A stretch of DNA of 64,000 nt, taken from the NCBI GenBank assembly GCA_021531775.1, contig JAFBIU010000001.1, positions 1 through 64,000 on the forward strand. Direction: 5' to 3'. The notes below the pieces were generated by a model. That model saw only the letters and a program-made list of their open reading frames with translations, did no database searches and was not told the DNA's origin. Position 1 is the first letter of the stretch, and the number at the start of each line of letters is the position of its first letter. Shown one piece after another: positions 1 to 7,073 of the stretch. The DNA comes from Parabacteroides distasonis (lineage in GTDB: Bacteria > Bacteroidota > Bacteroidia > Bacteroidales > Tannerellaceae). The translations under genes were made by a program, and so were the position numbers.

Positions 1-148
1 CCCATTGAACTATCCGGTTTCTGATGTAAAAGTGTGGGGGCAGAACATAACGTACGGTCTTTATGACTAACGCGTAATCGGCCTTATTCCACACACTTTG
101 ATGTTGAATGTTTATGCAAATGTACAACGATAAAATAATATACAATGT

Positions 149-190
149 GTTACGCTTGGTGAAACGTAACAGTATGCGTAACGTTACGCA
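149..190 (-). terminator. palindromes at the 3' end of the ATPase gene
   Basis: A perfect 16-bp palindrome TGCGTAACGTTACGCA (175-190) overlaps the stop codon of the leftward ATPase gene. A second hairpin with GTTACG/CGTAAC arms lies at 149-170. Together they could form the transcript end, although no clear T-run follows on the minus strand. The first 148 bases of the window show no gene I can support. Confidence 0.35.
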
Positions 191-1788
191 AAAAAAGAAG
201 AGTTCTCGTACTTGAATCCCTCAATCGTTCCCGTCTCGGACGAGAAGTTCACGCCAATCTGATACAGTTTGCGAGGATCGGTCTGGTAGGGCTTCGCATA
301 ACCTTTGTTCTTGATCTGCTGGAGAGCCTGTTCGGCAGAGCCGTCCAGCTTGAACTCGAAGATATAGACATAGTCGGGTGTCTCGACAATGCAATCGACC
401 CGGCCTTGGCTCTGCACCTTCTCGCTATAGACGGTATAGACACTCAAGAGACGCAACAGCAGGTAGAAGGTATAATGGAAATAGCGTTCATATTCTCGCT
501 CGTCCTGCTTCCGACGCATGGAGTAGGGCACACTGGCCAAGAAGGCGGTCAGCTGATCACGGAACTGTTCGAGCTTTCCTTGTCGGAGAGCCTTGACCGC
601 CAGTTGTATCCAGGAGGTCACCCGCTCTTGGGGTTTCAGATAATCGGCAGCCACCAAGGTCAGGAAACCCTTCTTCACCTCATTGTTCGGAAAGTCCAAT
701 AGGAAACTGTTCATTTCCGGGTCATAATCCTTGATGGTCAGATAGCCACTCTGATAGATCATGGGCAAGGGTTGTTCCACGGTAGCCTTATAGTCGATAA
801 ACTCCTCCGGGAAATAGTATTGACCCACCAAATCGTTGAGCTGCTCTTGGGTATGGCTCAACAGACGCACAAGATAGGTAGGTGTACCCGACTTGAACCA
901 GTAGTCTTCTATGCTCGTTTGTTTGAAACAATTCAGAATGCTGAACGGATTGAAAATGCCTGTCATCCGCTTACTGAAATGATATCCGTCGTATTGGGCT
1001 TTGAGGGCATTGATCGTCTGTTCGACACTGTAATCCAAATCCTCTGCCAGTCGTCGGATCGGTTCGGCAAAGACGGAGAGCAATTCCTCCTTCGTGATGC
1101 CACATAGAGCTTCATAATCACGCGTCATACTGATGTCTTCCGGTTGGTTGAAACCACTGAAGACACTTACTTGCGAAAACTTGGTGACACCTGTCAGAAG
1201 GACAAACTGCAGATGCGGGTCTGCGTTCTTGAAGACGGAATAGAACCCTTTGAGGATATTGCGATGCTGGTCTTCCAGCAGGATCTCTTGGTCATCCTCC
1301 CTGGTCTTTCTACCTGAATCCAGCACATCGAGGATAGGTTTGTCGTATTCATCGATCAGGACGACAGCCCGTCGGCCTGTTTGTTTGTGTGCCTGTTCCA
1401 AGACGTAGGCGAAGCGTTGACCGATGTCGGTATAATGAGTCGTTCTGCCATACACTTCTTCCCACGTAGTCACGGCTCCTTCAATAATATCTTTCAGTTT
1501 CCCAGCCTCCGTAAAGTCAGTTCCATTGAAGTCAATATGGAACACCGGATATTCGAACCAGTCCTGTTCCAGTTGCTCGATGGCTAATCCTTTGAACAGC
1601 TCCTTGTGCCCGAGGAAATAGTGCTCGAGGGTGGAGATAAGTAGGCTTTTGCCAAACCGTCGGGGGCGGCTCAGGAAGTAGATCTTGCCGGTCGTGACTA
1701 ACTGGTAGATCAAGTCGGTCTTATCTATATAGACGTAACCATCGTTACGGATTTGTTCAAAACTTTGGATGCCGATGGGATATTTCAT
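184..1788 (-). CDS. AAA-ATPase-like / PD-(D/E)XK nuclease-like protein
   Basis: This 534-aa protein has the layout of a large Bacteroidetes family (AAA-ATPase_like, PF09820, followed by PDDEXK_9, PF08011). The N-terminus has the typical start MKYPIGIQSFEQIR. A P-loop-like segment RPRRFGKSLL lies at about residues 41-50 and a Walker-B-like VVLIDEYDKP at about 142-151. The C-terminal part contains IFEFKLDGSAEQALQQI, which matches the E-x-K core of the degenerate nuclease fold. The family often occurs in many copies per genome; its cellular role is not established, and mobile-element or defence functions have been suggested. A Bacteroidetes promoter lies just upstream at 1822-1829. Nothing in the ORF looks broken. 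Confidence 0.85.
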   Translation of the reverse strand: MKYPIGIQSFEQIRNDGYVYIDKTDLIYQLVTTGKIYFLSRPRRFGKSLLISTLEHYFLGHKELFKGLAIEQLEQDWFEYPVFHIDFNGTDFTEAGKLKDIIEGAVTTWEEVYGRTTHYTDIGQRFAYVLEQAHKQTGRRAVVLIDEYDKPILDVLDSGRKTREDDQEILLEDQHRNILKGFYSVFKNADPHLQFVLLTGVTKFSQVSVFSGFNQPEDISMTRDYEALCGITKEELLSVFAEPIRRLAEDLDYSVEQTINALKAQYDGYHFSKRMTGIFNPFSILNCFKQTSIEDYWFKSGTPTYLVRLLSHTQEQLNDLVGQYYFPEEFIDYKATVEQPLPMIYQSGYLTIKDYDPEMNSFLLDFPNNEVKKGFLTLVAADYLKPQERVTSWIQLAVKALRQGKLEQFRDQLTAFLASVPYSMRRKQDEREYERYFHYTFYLLLRLLSVYTVYSEKVQSQGRVDCIVETPDYVYIFEFKLDGSAEQALQQIKNKGYAKPYQTDPRKLYQIGVNFSSETGTIEGFKYENSSFFA

Positions 1789-1801
1789 AGTGCTGTCTCC
1801 T

Positions 1802-1836
1802 TTCTATGCTGATGTATAGGGCAAAGATAACGAATT
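1802..1836 (-). repeat. 35-bp promoter repeat, copy 1 (promoter of the ATPase gene)
   Basis: Read leftward, this segment contains TATCTTTG (1829 to 1822), a good match to the Bacteroidetes -7 box TAnnTTTG, 34 bases before the ATPase start codon. The same 35 bases recur at 2495-2529 with one mismatch (1830 versus 2523), in the same orientation. Confidence 0.75.
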
Positions 1837-1882
1837 ATTCTGGATACTATCCCATGAACAGGTCTGTAATTGTCTTGATCTC

Positions 1883-1951
1883 CTATTCTCGCTTGGCCTT
1901 CTCCATCTCTAATTGAACAATGATTGTCCGTTCTTCTTCACTTAGACTCAT
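1883..1951 (-). pseudogene. remnant of a HEPN-domain gene (22 codons)
   Basis: The ATG (1949-1951) overlaps the stop of the upstream nucleotidyltransferase gene in an ATGA arrangement (1948-1951), the usual coupling of MNT/HEPN pairs. It encodes only MSLSEEERTIIVQLEMEKAK plus RE before a TAG at 1883-1885. That resembles the first helix of UPF0332-type HEPN proteins, which are normally more than 100 residues. No continuation is visible in the 90 bases before the ATPase gene, so the gene has lost its catalytic part. Assignment rests on a short N-terminal match plus context. Confidence 0.6.
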
Positions 1952-2265
1952 GCTAAAATGATTTTATCTTGTTCAACCTGTTTGTGAAATGGCAGGAAAG
2001 AGGTGGCCTCCCACTCTTTCTTCGTATAGGCAATGGGAATGATCGCCTCTCCTAATTTCCATCCTAAAAGTGTGAACGGGAAGAGTACATCATCATAATC
2101 CTGTTGTTCAATGTTCGGTTTGTCTAAAATGACCAATAAATCCCAATCTGAGGAGGAATGTGCATCTCCTCTCGCTCTTGAACCGTAAAGCAACAAGTTG
2201 GCATTAGGTGGCAAACTCTGTTTGGCAACCTCTTTGATTTGATCTATTACTTCTCTTTGGTTCAT
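1948..2265 (-). CDS. MNT-type nucleotidyltransferase, orphaned antitoxin
   Basis: This 105-aa minimal nucleotidyltransferase has the signature GSRARG (28-33) followed by SDWDLLV (39-45), giving the G-S and D-x-D residues that bind nucleotide and metal in Pol-beta-like MNT proteins. Such proteins normally act as antitoxins that AMPylate or otherwise silence a HEPN RNase encoded alongside. Here the overlapping partner is reduced to 22 codons, so the protein is probably an orphan. It has its own promoter (TATATTTG, 2298 to 2291) and a leader of roughly 20 bases. A functional role without the toxin is unknown. Confidence 0.8.
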   Translation of the reverse strand: MNQREVIDQIKEVAKQSLPPNANLLLYGSRARGDAHSSSDWDLLVILDKPNIEQQDYDDVLFPFTLLGWKLGEAIIPIAYTKKEWEATSFLPFHKQVEQDKIILA

Positions 2266-2290
2266 TTTTTGCTATGTTTTGAATACGATT

Positions 2291-2298
2291 CAAATATA
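2291..2298 (-). promoter_or_regulatory. promoter -7 box for the MNT gene
   Basis: TATATTTG read leftward matches TAnnTTTG and lies 26 bases from the start codon at 2265. No clear TTG -33 box is seen. Confidence 0.5.
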
Positions 2299-2494
2299 CG
2301 CATTTATTTTAGAGTTACTTCTTTTGATGAAGAAGAAACTGTTTTTCTGAGGTATATTTTCCCTATATCATTAGGGTTTGCTGAAAAATACAGCAGGTCT
2401 GTGTTCCACACAATGGGAATGGGCCGCTTCCAAGGCCTCTGTCTAATCCTGGAGCCAACTGTTTCGTGGGCTGACCGTCTTGAAATAACCGGCC

Positions 2495-2529
2495 TTCTAT
2501 GCTGATGTATAGGGCAAAGATAGCGAATT
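2495..2529 (-). repeat. 35-bp promoter repeat, copy 2 (orphan)
   Basis: Identical to 1802-1836 except for one base, including the TATCTTTG box (2522 to 2515). No open frame begins within 200 bases downstream in the leftward direction, and the MNT gene has its own nearer promoter. It is most simply the leftover 5' flank of a lost paralogue of the ATPase gene. Confidence 0.7.
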
Positions 2530-2616
2530 TTCGGTTTCTATTTCTCCGTTTCATGGATTATCTGAAGATGGCTATGTAAAGTCCACGGAGTCACCTGTTT
2601 GATGTTGTGGAGACGC

Positions 2617-2720
2617 TTCTGAATCTCTATCACACACTGTGTGACGGACGTTCAGAACAGTGGAACGGACGTTCAACAGTGTATGATGTGCGTTCAACAG
2701 TGTAGAACGAAGATGTAGAA
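2617..2720. repeat. dispersed 21-bp-period element, copy 1
   Basis: The core GGACGTTCA / GGACGTTCA / GTGCGTTCA recurs at exact 21-base steps (2646, 2667, 2688). The units alternate GAACGGAC-like and GATGTGC-like beginnings. The left end TTCTGAATCTCTATCACAC (2617-2635) is nearly the inverse of the right end of the second copy at 34871-34970, implying terminal inverted repeats. Confidence 0.7.
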
Positions 2721-2775
2721 GCCCTCCGCATAACTTTTTCGTGCGGGATAAATAGATTCCTTTCCCTATATATAC

Positions 2776-2795
2776 TAATGTACGCGCGTACATTA
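2776..2795. repeat. dispersed palindrome, copy 1
   Basis: TAATGTACGCGCGTACATTA is a perfect 20-bp palindrome set in AT-rich flanks (TATATATA on both sides). It is preceded by TTTCCCTATATA. The same core and preceding TTCCCT motif occur at 35843-35872. Confidence 0.75.
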
Positions 2796-2967
2796 TTAAT
2801 ATATATACTGCATTATAGATGTACTGCCCTGTCCCGTTTCTGGCCTATCCAAAGTAGGACAAAGCCTGTACCCTATCCTTTGTCCCGATAAAAATCGGTT
2901 TCGTCCATAAAACCGGAGAGATTGATAAGGAAACAATTCGAATAGTAAATTTTAGAGAACCAAAGCC

Positions 2968-2997
2968 TTGTGGATATCAAAGAAAGGTGTACCTTTG
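2968..2997 (+). promoter_or_regulatory. promoter of the first giant secreted-protein gene
   Basis: TTG (2968-2970), 19 bases, then TACCTTTG (2990-2997): a near-consensus Bacteroidetes promoter. Transcription would start near 3004 and leave a leader of about 110 bases before the ATG at 3113. Confidence 0.65.
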
Positions 2998-3046
2998 TGA
3001 CAAGAATTAGTGGCTGGTGCAATATGTATGCCCGATTGCCACCGTT

Positions 3047-3070
3047 GGGCTCATGAAAAAGCCCCTTTTT
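3047..3070 (+). promoter_or_regulatory. possible leader hairpin with T-run
   Basis: GGGCT (3047-3051) can pair with AGCCC (3060-3064), followed by CTTTTT to 3070, inside the untranslated leader of the giant gene. The stem is only 5 bp, so an attenuator role is a weak suggestion. Confidence 0.25.
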
Positions 3071-3112
3071 GGAACGAACTTATTTTTAGTATTAATATTT
3101 AATTATTTGATT

Positions 3113-6100
3113 ATGAACAAAAAGTTTTCTACGTTGGTGGCCAGCCTCCTGCTGGCATCTTCTGTCGGGGCTTATGCGCAGAACGTGATCGAGATTGCTG
3201 TTGGGAATACTACTTCAGCACAATTGATGGAAGTCCCTGCGTATCATGCGACTGCGCATCCCGATGGAGGCTATGTTAAGGGTCAATCCTATTTCTTGAA
3301 GGATGCTGATGGTAACTATTTGAAAGAGACTAACGGTAAGCTTGTTCTCGTAACAGCACCTACAATCAACAAACTTGCAGATTTGACCAATTTGCTTTGG
3401 ACCTTGCAGGCAATCAATACAAATGCTGGTACTGTTGCTCCTACTTATCTGTTCGTCAATCAGACGACGGGTACAGCCTTATCTTTTAGTGCAGATGATG
3501 CTGTCGAATTGACTGATGTGGATACTTATGGATCTAATAACTTAGGGGGTGAAATTGCTACTTGGTTAGGAGCACCTTCTTATAAAGATCCGACAGCTGG
3601 TTATCCTTTCTATACCACCATTCCGGGTGATAGTGTCATTGCAATGGTTAAGAAAGGATCGACTTCCCAAGTTGTTCCGGCTAAGATGAAACATGCTGAA
3701 TTGGATGCAGCATTGCATTTCAAACCTGTTACTTTGAATCCTAATCAGCCAATTTTCTTCCCGTTGTCTCCGAATGAGTTGAACACGATGTTGGGTAAGG
3801 CTGGTGAAACTGCAACTGCAGACAATTTCTTCCAGTTGTCTTTTAATCCGGCCGCTACTGTTAAAGGTGAAGATAACTTATGGACACAGGATTTGCAGGC
3901 TGTAGCTGTTGAGCAGTATGCATTGGAATACGGTAAAAAAGCAGATGATGCCCATAGTGTCAAGCGTGGTACTTATGCTCATTATACGACTCCCAATGAT
4001 CCTTCAACATTTACTGATGCCACAGATGGGGCTGCTATTTGGGCATCTTTGAATCCGTTAAGAGAAAAAGATGGTTCTACCTCTAAGTACTCTGATTTGG
4101 TCGCTTCTAATGAAATTGGTTTCAAGAGCACCGAACCGCAGTGGGTTGCTTTGCGTAATGCAGACGGTCAATATTTGGTGGCTGATACATTGACTATCGG
4201 TGGTACTGTACAGCAAGATAACAATAAGATGTCATTCAAGTTTGTAAATGGCTTGTACGACGCACGTGGTAATGATCGTTATCGCCATCCGGGCTCTTAT
4301 TTGTGGAAAATAACTTACAATCCGATGTCTGGAGAAGTAAGAATTCAGTCTCAAACCAGTGTACAGAAAAAAGCTCCAAAGATTACTGACGCAACTGCAA
4401 ATGAGAATCCTAAGTTTTACCAGGATCATTATGTTAATCAGCCCAAGAAGTTAGCATCGGAATGGTATGCCGATGATGCAAGTAATAATACAGTAAGTGA
4501 TGCATATGTCGTACGTGCAGCTTTGGGTGCAACTTCTGAAGTGACTTTGGTAAATGAAAGTGGTTCTTATCCAGATGCTAAGGAAGATAAGTTTACCATT
4601 AAGTTGGGTAATGCTGGCGCATACGTTCCGGGTTATGTGAAGAGCGGTGCTTACCTGTTGAAGGTAACAGGTTCAAAGGATGAGAAGAAGATTGGCAAAT
4701 ATTGGGTTGCTAACCTGAAGGGTAATTTTGAAATCATGGAAGAAGCTGTTCGTCAGAACTTCCAGGATATGCCTTCTGCTCAGTGGATTGTGAAATCTGC
4801 TGGTACAGGTATGGGATCTCCGATTACCATCGCTAACCGTGAATTCAATGCTGCAACTGAAAGTAGTTTGAAAAATCAATCAGTAACTTATGCTGGTATG
4901 GTTTATGTAGGTGGAGCTAACAACGAGTTCTTCTTCATGAACGGAGATACACTGCAGTTCATTCCGGTTGAGAATCCAGCTGACAAGTACTTAGGTTACA
5001 AGTATGTGGCTAACGATACCATCGCTGAAAGTACATTCACATTCAACTACTTGCACGATTTGGCTATGAACAAGCCGATCAACACTACTAACGACAAGGA
5101 TTCAGTTGTTTGGGTAGATCGTAACGGTGCAGCAACTAACTTTATCTTGGAGCGTGTCCTCGATGATACATATGGTACTAATGGAGATTTGAAAGGTGTA
5201 GCTACATTGGTTCGTTCAGTTTACAACATCAAAGTGAACGATGCTACTAAGTTGCAGAATGACAAGCGCTATTTGGCTTACGATGCTCAGTTGAAGAAGT
5301 ATGTGGTTTCTACTGACAAGAAGGATAAGTTCTTCTTGAAAGAGTACAATGAAGACGGTGCATGTTATTATGCCATTATTCCGGCCAATGTTGAGGATCT
5401 GATTGTTTACGAAAACGGCCAATTTGACCATATAGTAAATAAAGCAACAATGGTTATTGATGCTGATGCTACGAACCTGATGTTTGTCGCAACAGACGGT
5501 GATGTTGTCAATCAGTTGACTGGTGTGGCAGAAGAAGGTAAGGTGATCATGACATTTGACAAGAAAGAAGATGCACAAGCATACATCAATGGTCGTTCTG
5601 GTTTGACAGTTTATAAAGTTGGAAATACTAACGACATTACAACTAACGAAGTTTGTCAATTGTATAATGGTTCATTCAATCTTAATGATCTTCAAGTAAA
5701 AGTAGGAAAATACGTCATCAAAGTGGGTGCTGCCTTCAATGCAAAATCGGTATCTTCTGCGAATTATGCAAGTAAGAAGGTTTCAGTTGATAATAACACG
5801 TTGAACTTGGTGAATGGTGTATTGAATGACAACTCTGCTAATGAAGTTGCTACCTCTGCATTTGCTGTAACGCGTGATGCTGATCCGTTGTATCGTCGTT
5901 TCAACACAGAACTGGAAGGCGAGGCTAATGATGCTCCGAAGACCTTGAAGTTTTACCGTGTAAACGGTGCTGCTCCTGAATATCTGTTCGAAGATGCTAA
6001 CTCGAAGTATTCTGCTGAACTGGGTGTTAACTTCTTGGGCGTTGAAGGTAAGGGTGATGCCAAGAACGCAGCTATGTACGTAGATACAGCTTACGTTCGT

Positions 6101-6970
6101 AACAACACACGTATGCCGCAGTACATGTTGGTAATGAACCCGACATTTGTTGAGGCTGATACCGTATTGTGTGATGCTTCTACTCATTCTCATGCAACTA
6201 AAGAAGAGGCTTTGGCTTGCGAACACTCAAAGGTAACGAAGGGTTATGTTGAGGGTCGTTATTTGATCAACTTACTGGATTCAGTAGAGGTTGAGGCTAC
6301 TCGTCCGGAATATGCAAACAAGTATCAGTGGAACTACCGCTACACTCGTTTGGCATTCGTACAGGCTCGTCACATCGATGATACACTGGTTATTGCCAAC
6401 TCTGTCTATACAAATGATTTGAGACCGATCAAGGTGGGCCAGGCTGCTACGATCGCAAGCAAGGACTCTATCTTCTTGGGTAATAACTTGCACAAGAATG
6501 TTGTCTTCTCATTCCGTTATGTGAAGAGCGACAACAAGGACTTCTTGATCGAGTCTGAAACTTCTAAGATGGTAAATGGCAATGAAGTTTATGCCAAGAA
6601 TACAGGTCTGGAAGCTGTGAAGATTGCTCCGAACAAGGGTGGTTGGATCAAGATCCAGAATGGTGTTCCGGTAATCGCTAACGTTACTTACAACGAGGCT
6701 GCTTTGGAAGCTGAGATCTTCAATGTTGAAAAGACAGATGAAGATCCGACTGCCAACGAGGCTGTAGAGGCTGCAGAAGTATCTGTAGTGGCTGCTCAGG
6801 GTGCTATCATCGTGAAGGGTGCTGCTGGTAAGGTTGTCACTGTATCCAACGTACTGGGTCAGACAATTGCTAATCAGGTGGCTGCTTCTGACAACGTAAC
6901 GATCGCTGCTCCGGCAGGTATCGCAGTAGTTACTGTTGACGGTGAAACTGTGAAGGTAGTTGTTAAGTAA
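3113..6970 (+). CDS. giant secreted S-layer-like protein with DUF6383-type C-terminal tail
   Basis: I place the start at the ATG at 3113, not at the upstream in-frame ATG, because MNKKFSTLVASLLLASSVG is a clean signal peptide and matches the start of the paralogue at 7074. The mature protein (total 1285 aa) is rich in beta-type repeats and Asn/Thr/Val and has no enzyme motif I recognise. The last ~75 residues carry the AAQGAIIVKG...VTVSNVLGQTIA...KVVVK pattern, which I recognise as the DUF6383 tail and which resembles type IX secretion sorting domains. A conserved C-x4-H-x-H-x8-C-x-H cluster sits near residue 1020. Size, tandem pairing and tail recall TfsA/TfsB-type S-layer proteins; that role is inferred. 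Codon use is AT-richer than in neighbouring housekeeping genes. Confidence 0.75.
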   Translation: MNKKFSTLVASLLLASSVGAYAQNVIEIAVGNTTSAQLMEVPAYHATAHPDGGYVKGQSYFLKDADGNYLKETNGKLVLVTAPTINKLADLTNLLWTLQAINTNAGTVAPTYLFVNQTTGTALSFSADDAVELTDVDTYGSNNLGGEIATWLGAPSYKDPTAGYPFYTTIPGDSVIAMVKKGSTSQVVPAKMKHAELDAALHFKPVTLNPNQPIFFPLSPNELNTMLGKAGETATADNFFQLSFNPAATVKGEDNLWTQDLQAVAVEQYALEYGKKADDAHSVKRGTYAHYTTPNDPSTFTDATDGAAIWASLNPLREKDGSTSKYSDLVASNEIGFKSTEPQWVALRNADGQYLVADTLTIGGTVQQDNNKMSFKFVNGLYDARGNDRYRHPGSYLWKITYNPMSGEVRIQSQTSVQKKAPKITDATANENPKFYQDHYVNQPKKLASEWYADDASNNTVSDAYVVRAALGATSEVTLVNESGSYPDAKEDKFTIKLGNAGAYVPGYVKSGAYLLKVTGSKDEKKIGKYWVANLKGNFEIMEEAVRQNFQDMPSAQWIVKSAGTGMGSPITIANREFNAATESSLKNQSVTYAGMVYVGGANNEFFFMNGDTLQFIPVENPADKYLGYKYVANDTIAESTFTFNYLHDLAMNKPINTTNDKDSVVWVDRNGAATNFILERVLDDTYGTNGDLKGVATLVRSVYNIKVNDATKLQNDKRYLAYDAQLKKYVVSTDKKDKFFLKEYNEDGACYYAIIPANVEDLIVYENGQFDHIVNKATMVIDADATNLMFVATDGDVVNQLTGVAEEGKVIMTFDKKEDAQAYINGRSGLTVYKVGNTNDITTNEVCQLYNGSFNLNDLQVKVGKYVIKVGAAFNAKSVSSANYASKKVSVDNNTLNLVNGVLNDNSANEVATSAFAVTRDADPLYRRFNTELEGEANDAPKTLKFYRVNGAAPEYLFEDANSKYSAELGVNFLGVEGKGDAKNAAMYVDTAYVRNNTRMPQYMLVMNPTFVEADTVLCDASTHSHATKEEALACEHSKVTKGYVEGRYLINLLDSVEVEATRPEYANKYQWNYRYTRLAFVQARHIDDTLVIANSVYTNDLRPIKVGQAATIASKDSIFLGNNLHKNVVFSFRYVKSDNKDFLIESETSKMVNGNEVYAKNTGLEAVKIAPNKGGWIKIQNGVPVIANVTYNEAALEAEIFNVEKTDEDPTANEAVEAAEVSVVAAQGAIIVKGAAGKVVTVSNVLGQTIANQVAASDNVTIAAPAGIAVVTVDGETVKVVVK

Positions 6971-7003
6971 TCGAGACTTCCAGTTAGATCACTTTAATTA
7001 TTA

Positions 7004-7027
7004 GCTGGTGGCCGAAAGGTCACCAGC
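7004..7027 (+). terminator. hairpin between the two giant genes
   Basis: A 10-bp stem (7004-7013 with 7018-7027, one G-U pair) closed by a GAAA tetraloop. There is no T-run, so it may act as a processing or stabilising hairpin, or a partial terminator, between the paired genes. Confidence 0.55.
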
Positions 7028-7073
7028 CTATCAAGAACTTATACTTTAGTATTAAACAAACATTTTATATATT

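Larger units (their letters stand above)
2266..3016. other. gene-free accessory interval with repeats
   Basis: No convincing coding region is seen in these 750 bases. The interval holds the MNT promoter, an orphan copy of the 35-bp promoter repeat (2495-2529), a 21-bp-period element (2617-2720), a GC-rich palindrome (2776-2795), a hairpin with GGACAAAG/CTTTGTCC arms (2857-2864/2878-2885) and the promoter of the first giant gene (2968-2997). It reads like a scar of repeated insertions and losses. Confidence 0.6.

Noticed and set aside
2617-2720. CRISPR array
   Set aside because: Units are degenerate, contiguous and 21 bases long with no distinct spacers, and no cas genes are in the window.
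2572-2793. 73-aa minus-strand frame with heptad repeats across the 21-bp element
   Set aside because: The repeats come from the 21-bp DNA periodicity; the frame's residues are not kept in the second copy of the element.
3017-3112. N-terminal extension of the first giant protein
   Set aside because: The paralogue starts at the equivalent of 3113 and the extension puts 32 residues before a perfect signal peptide; treated as leader.
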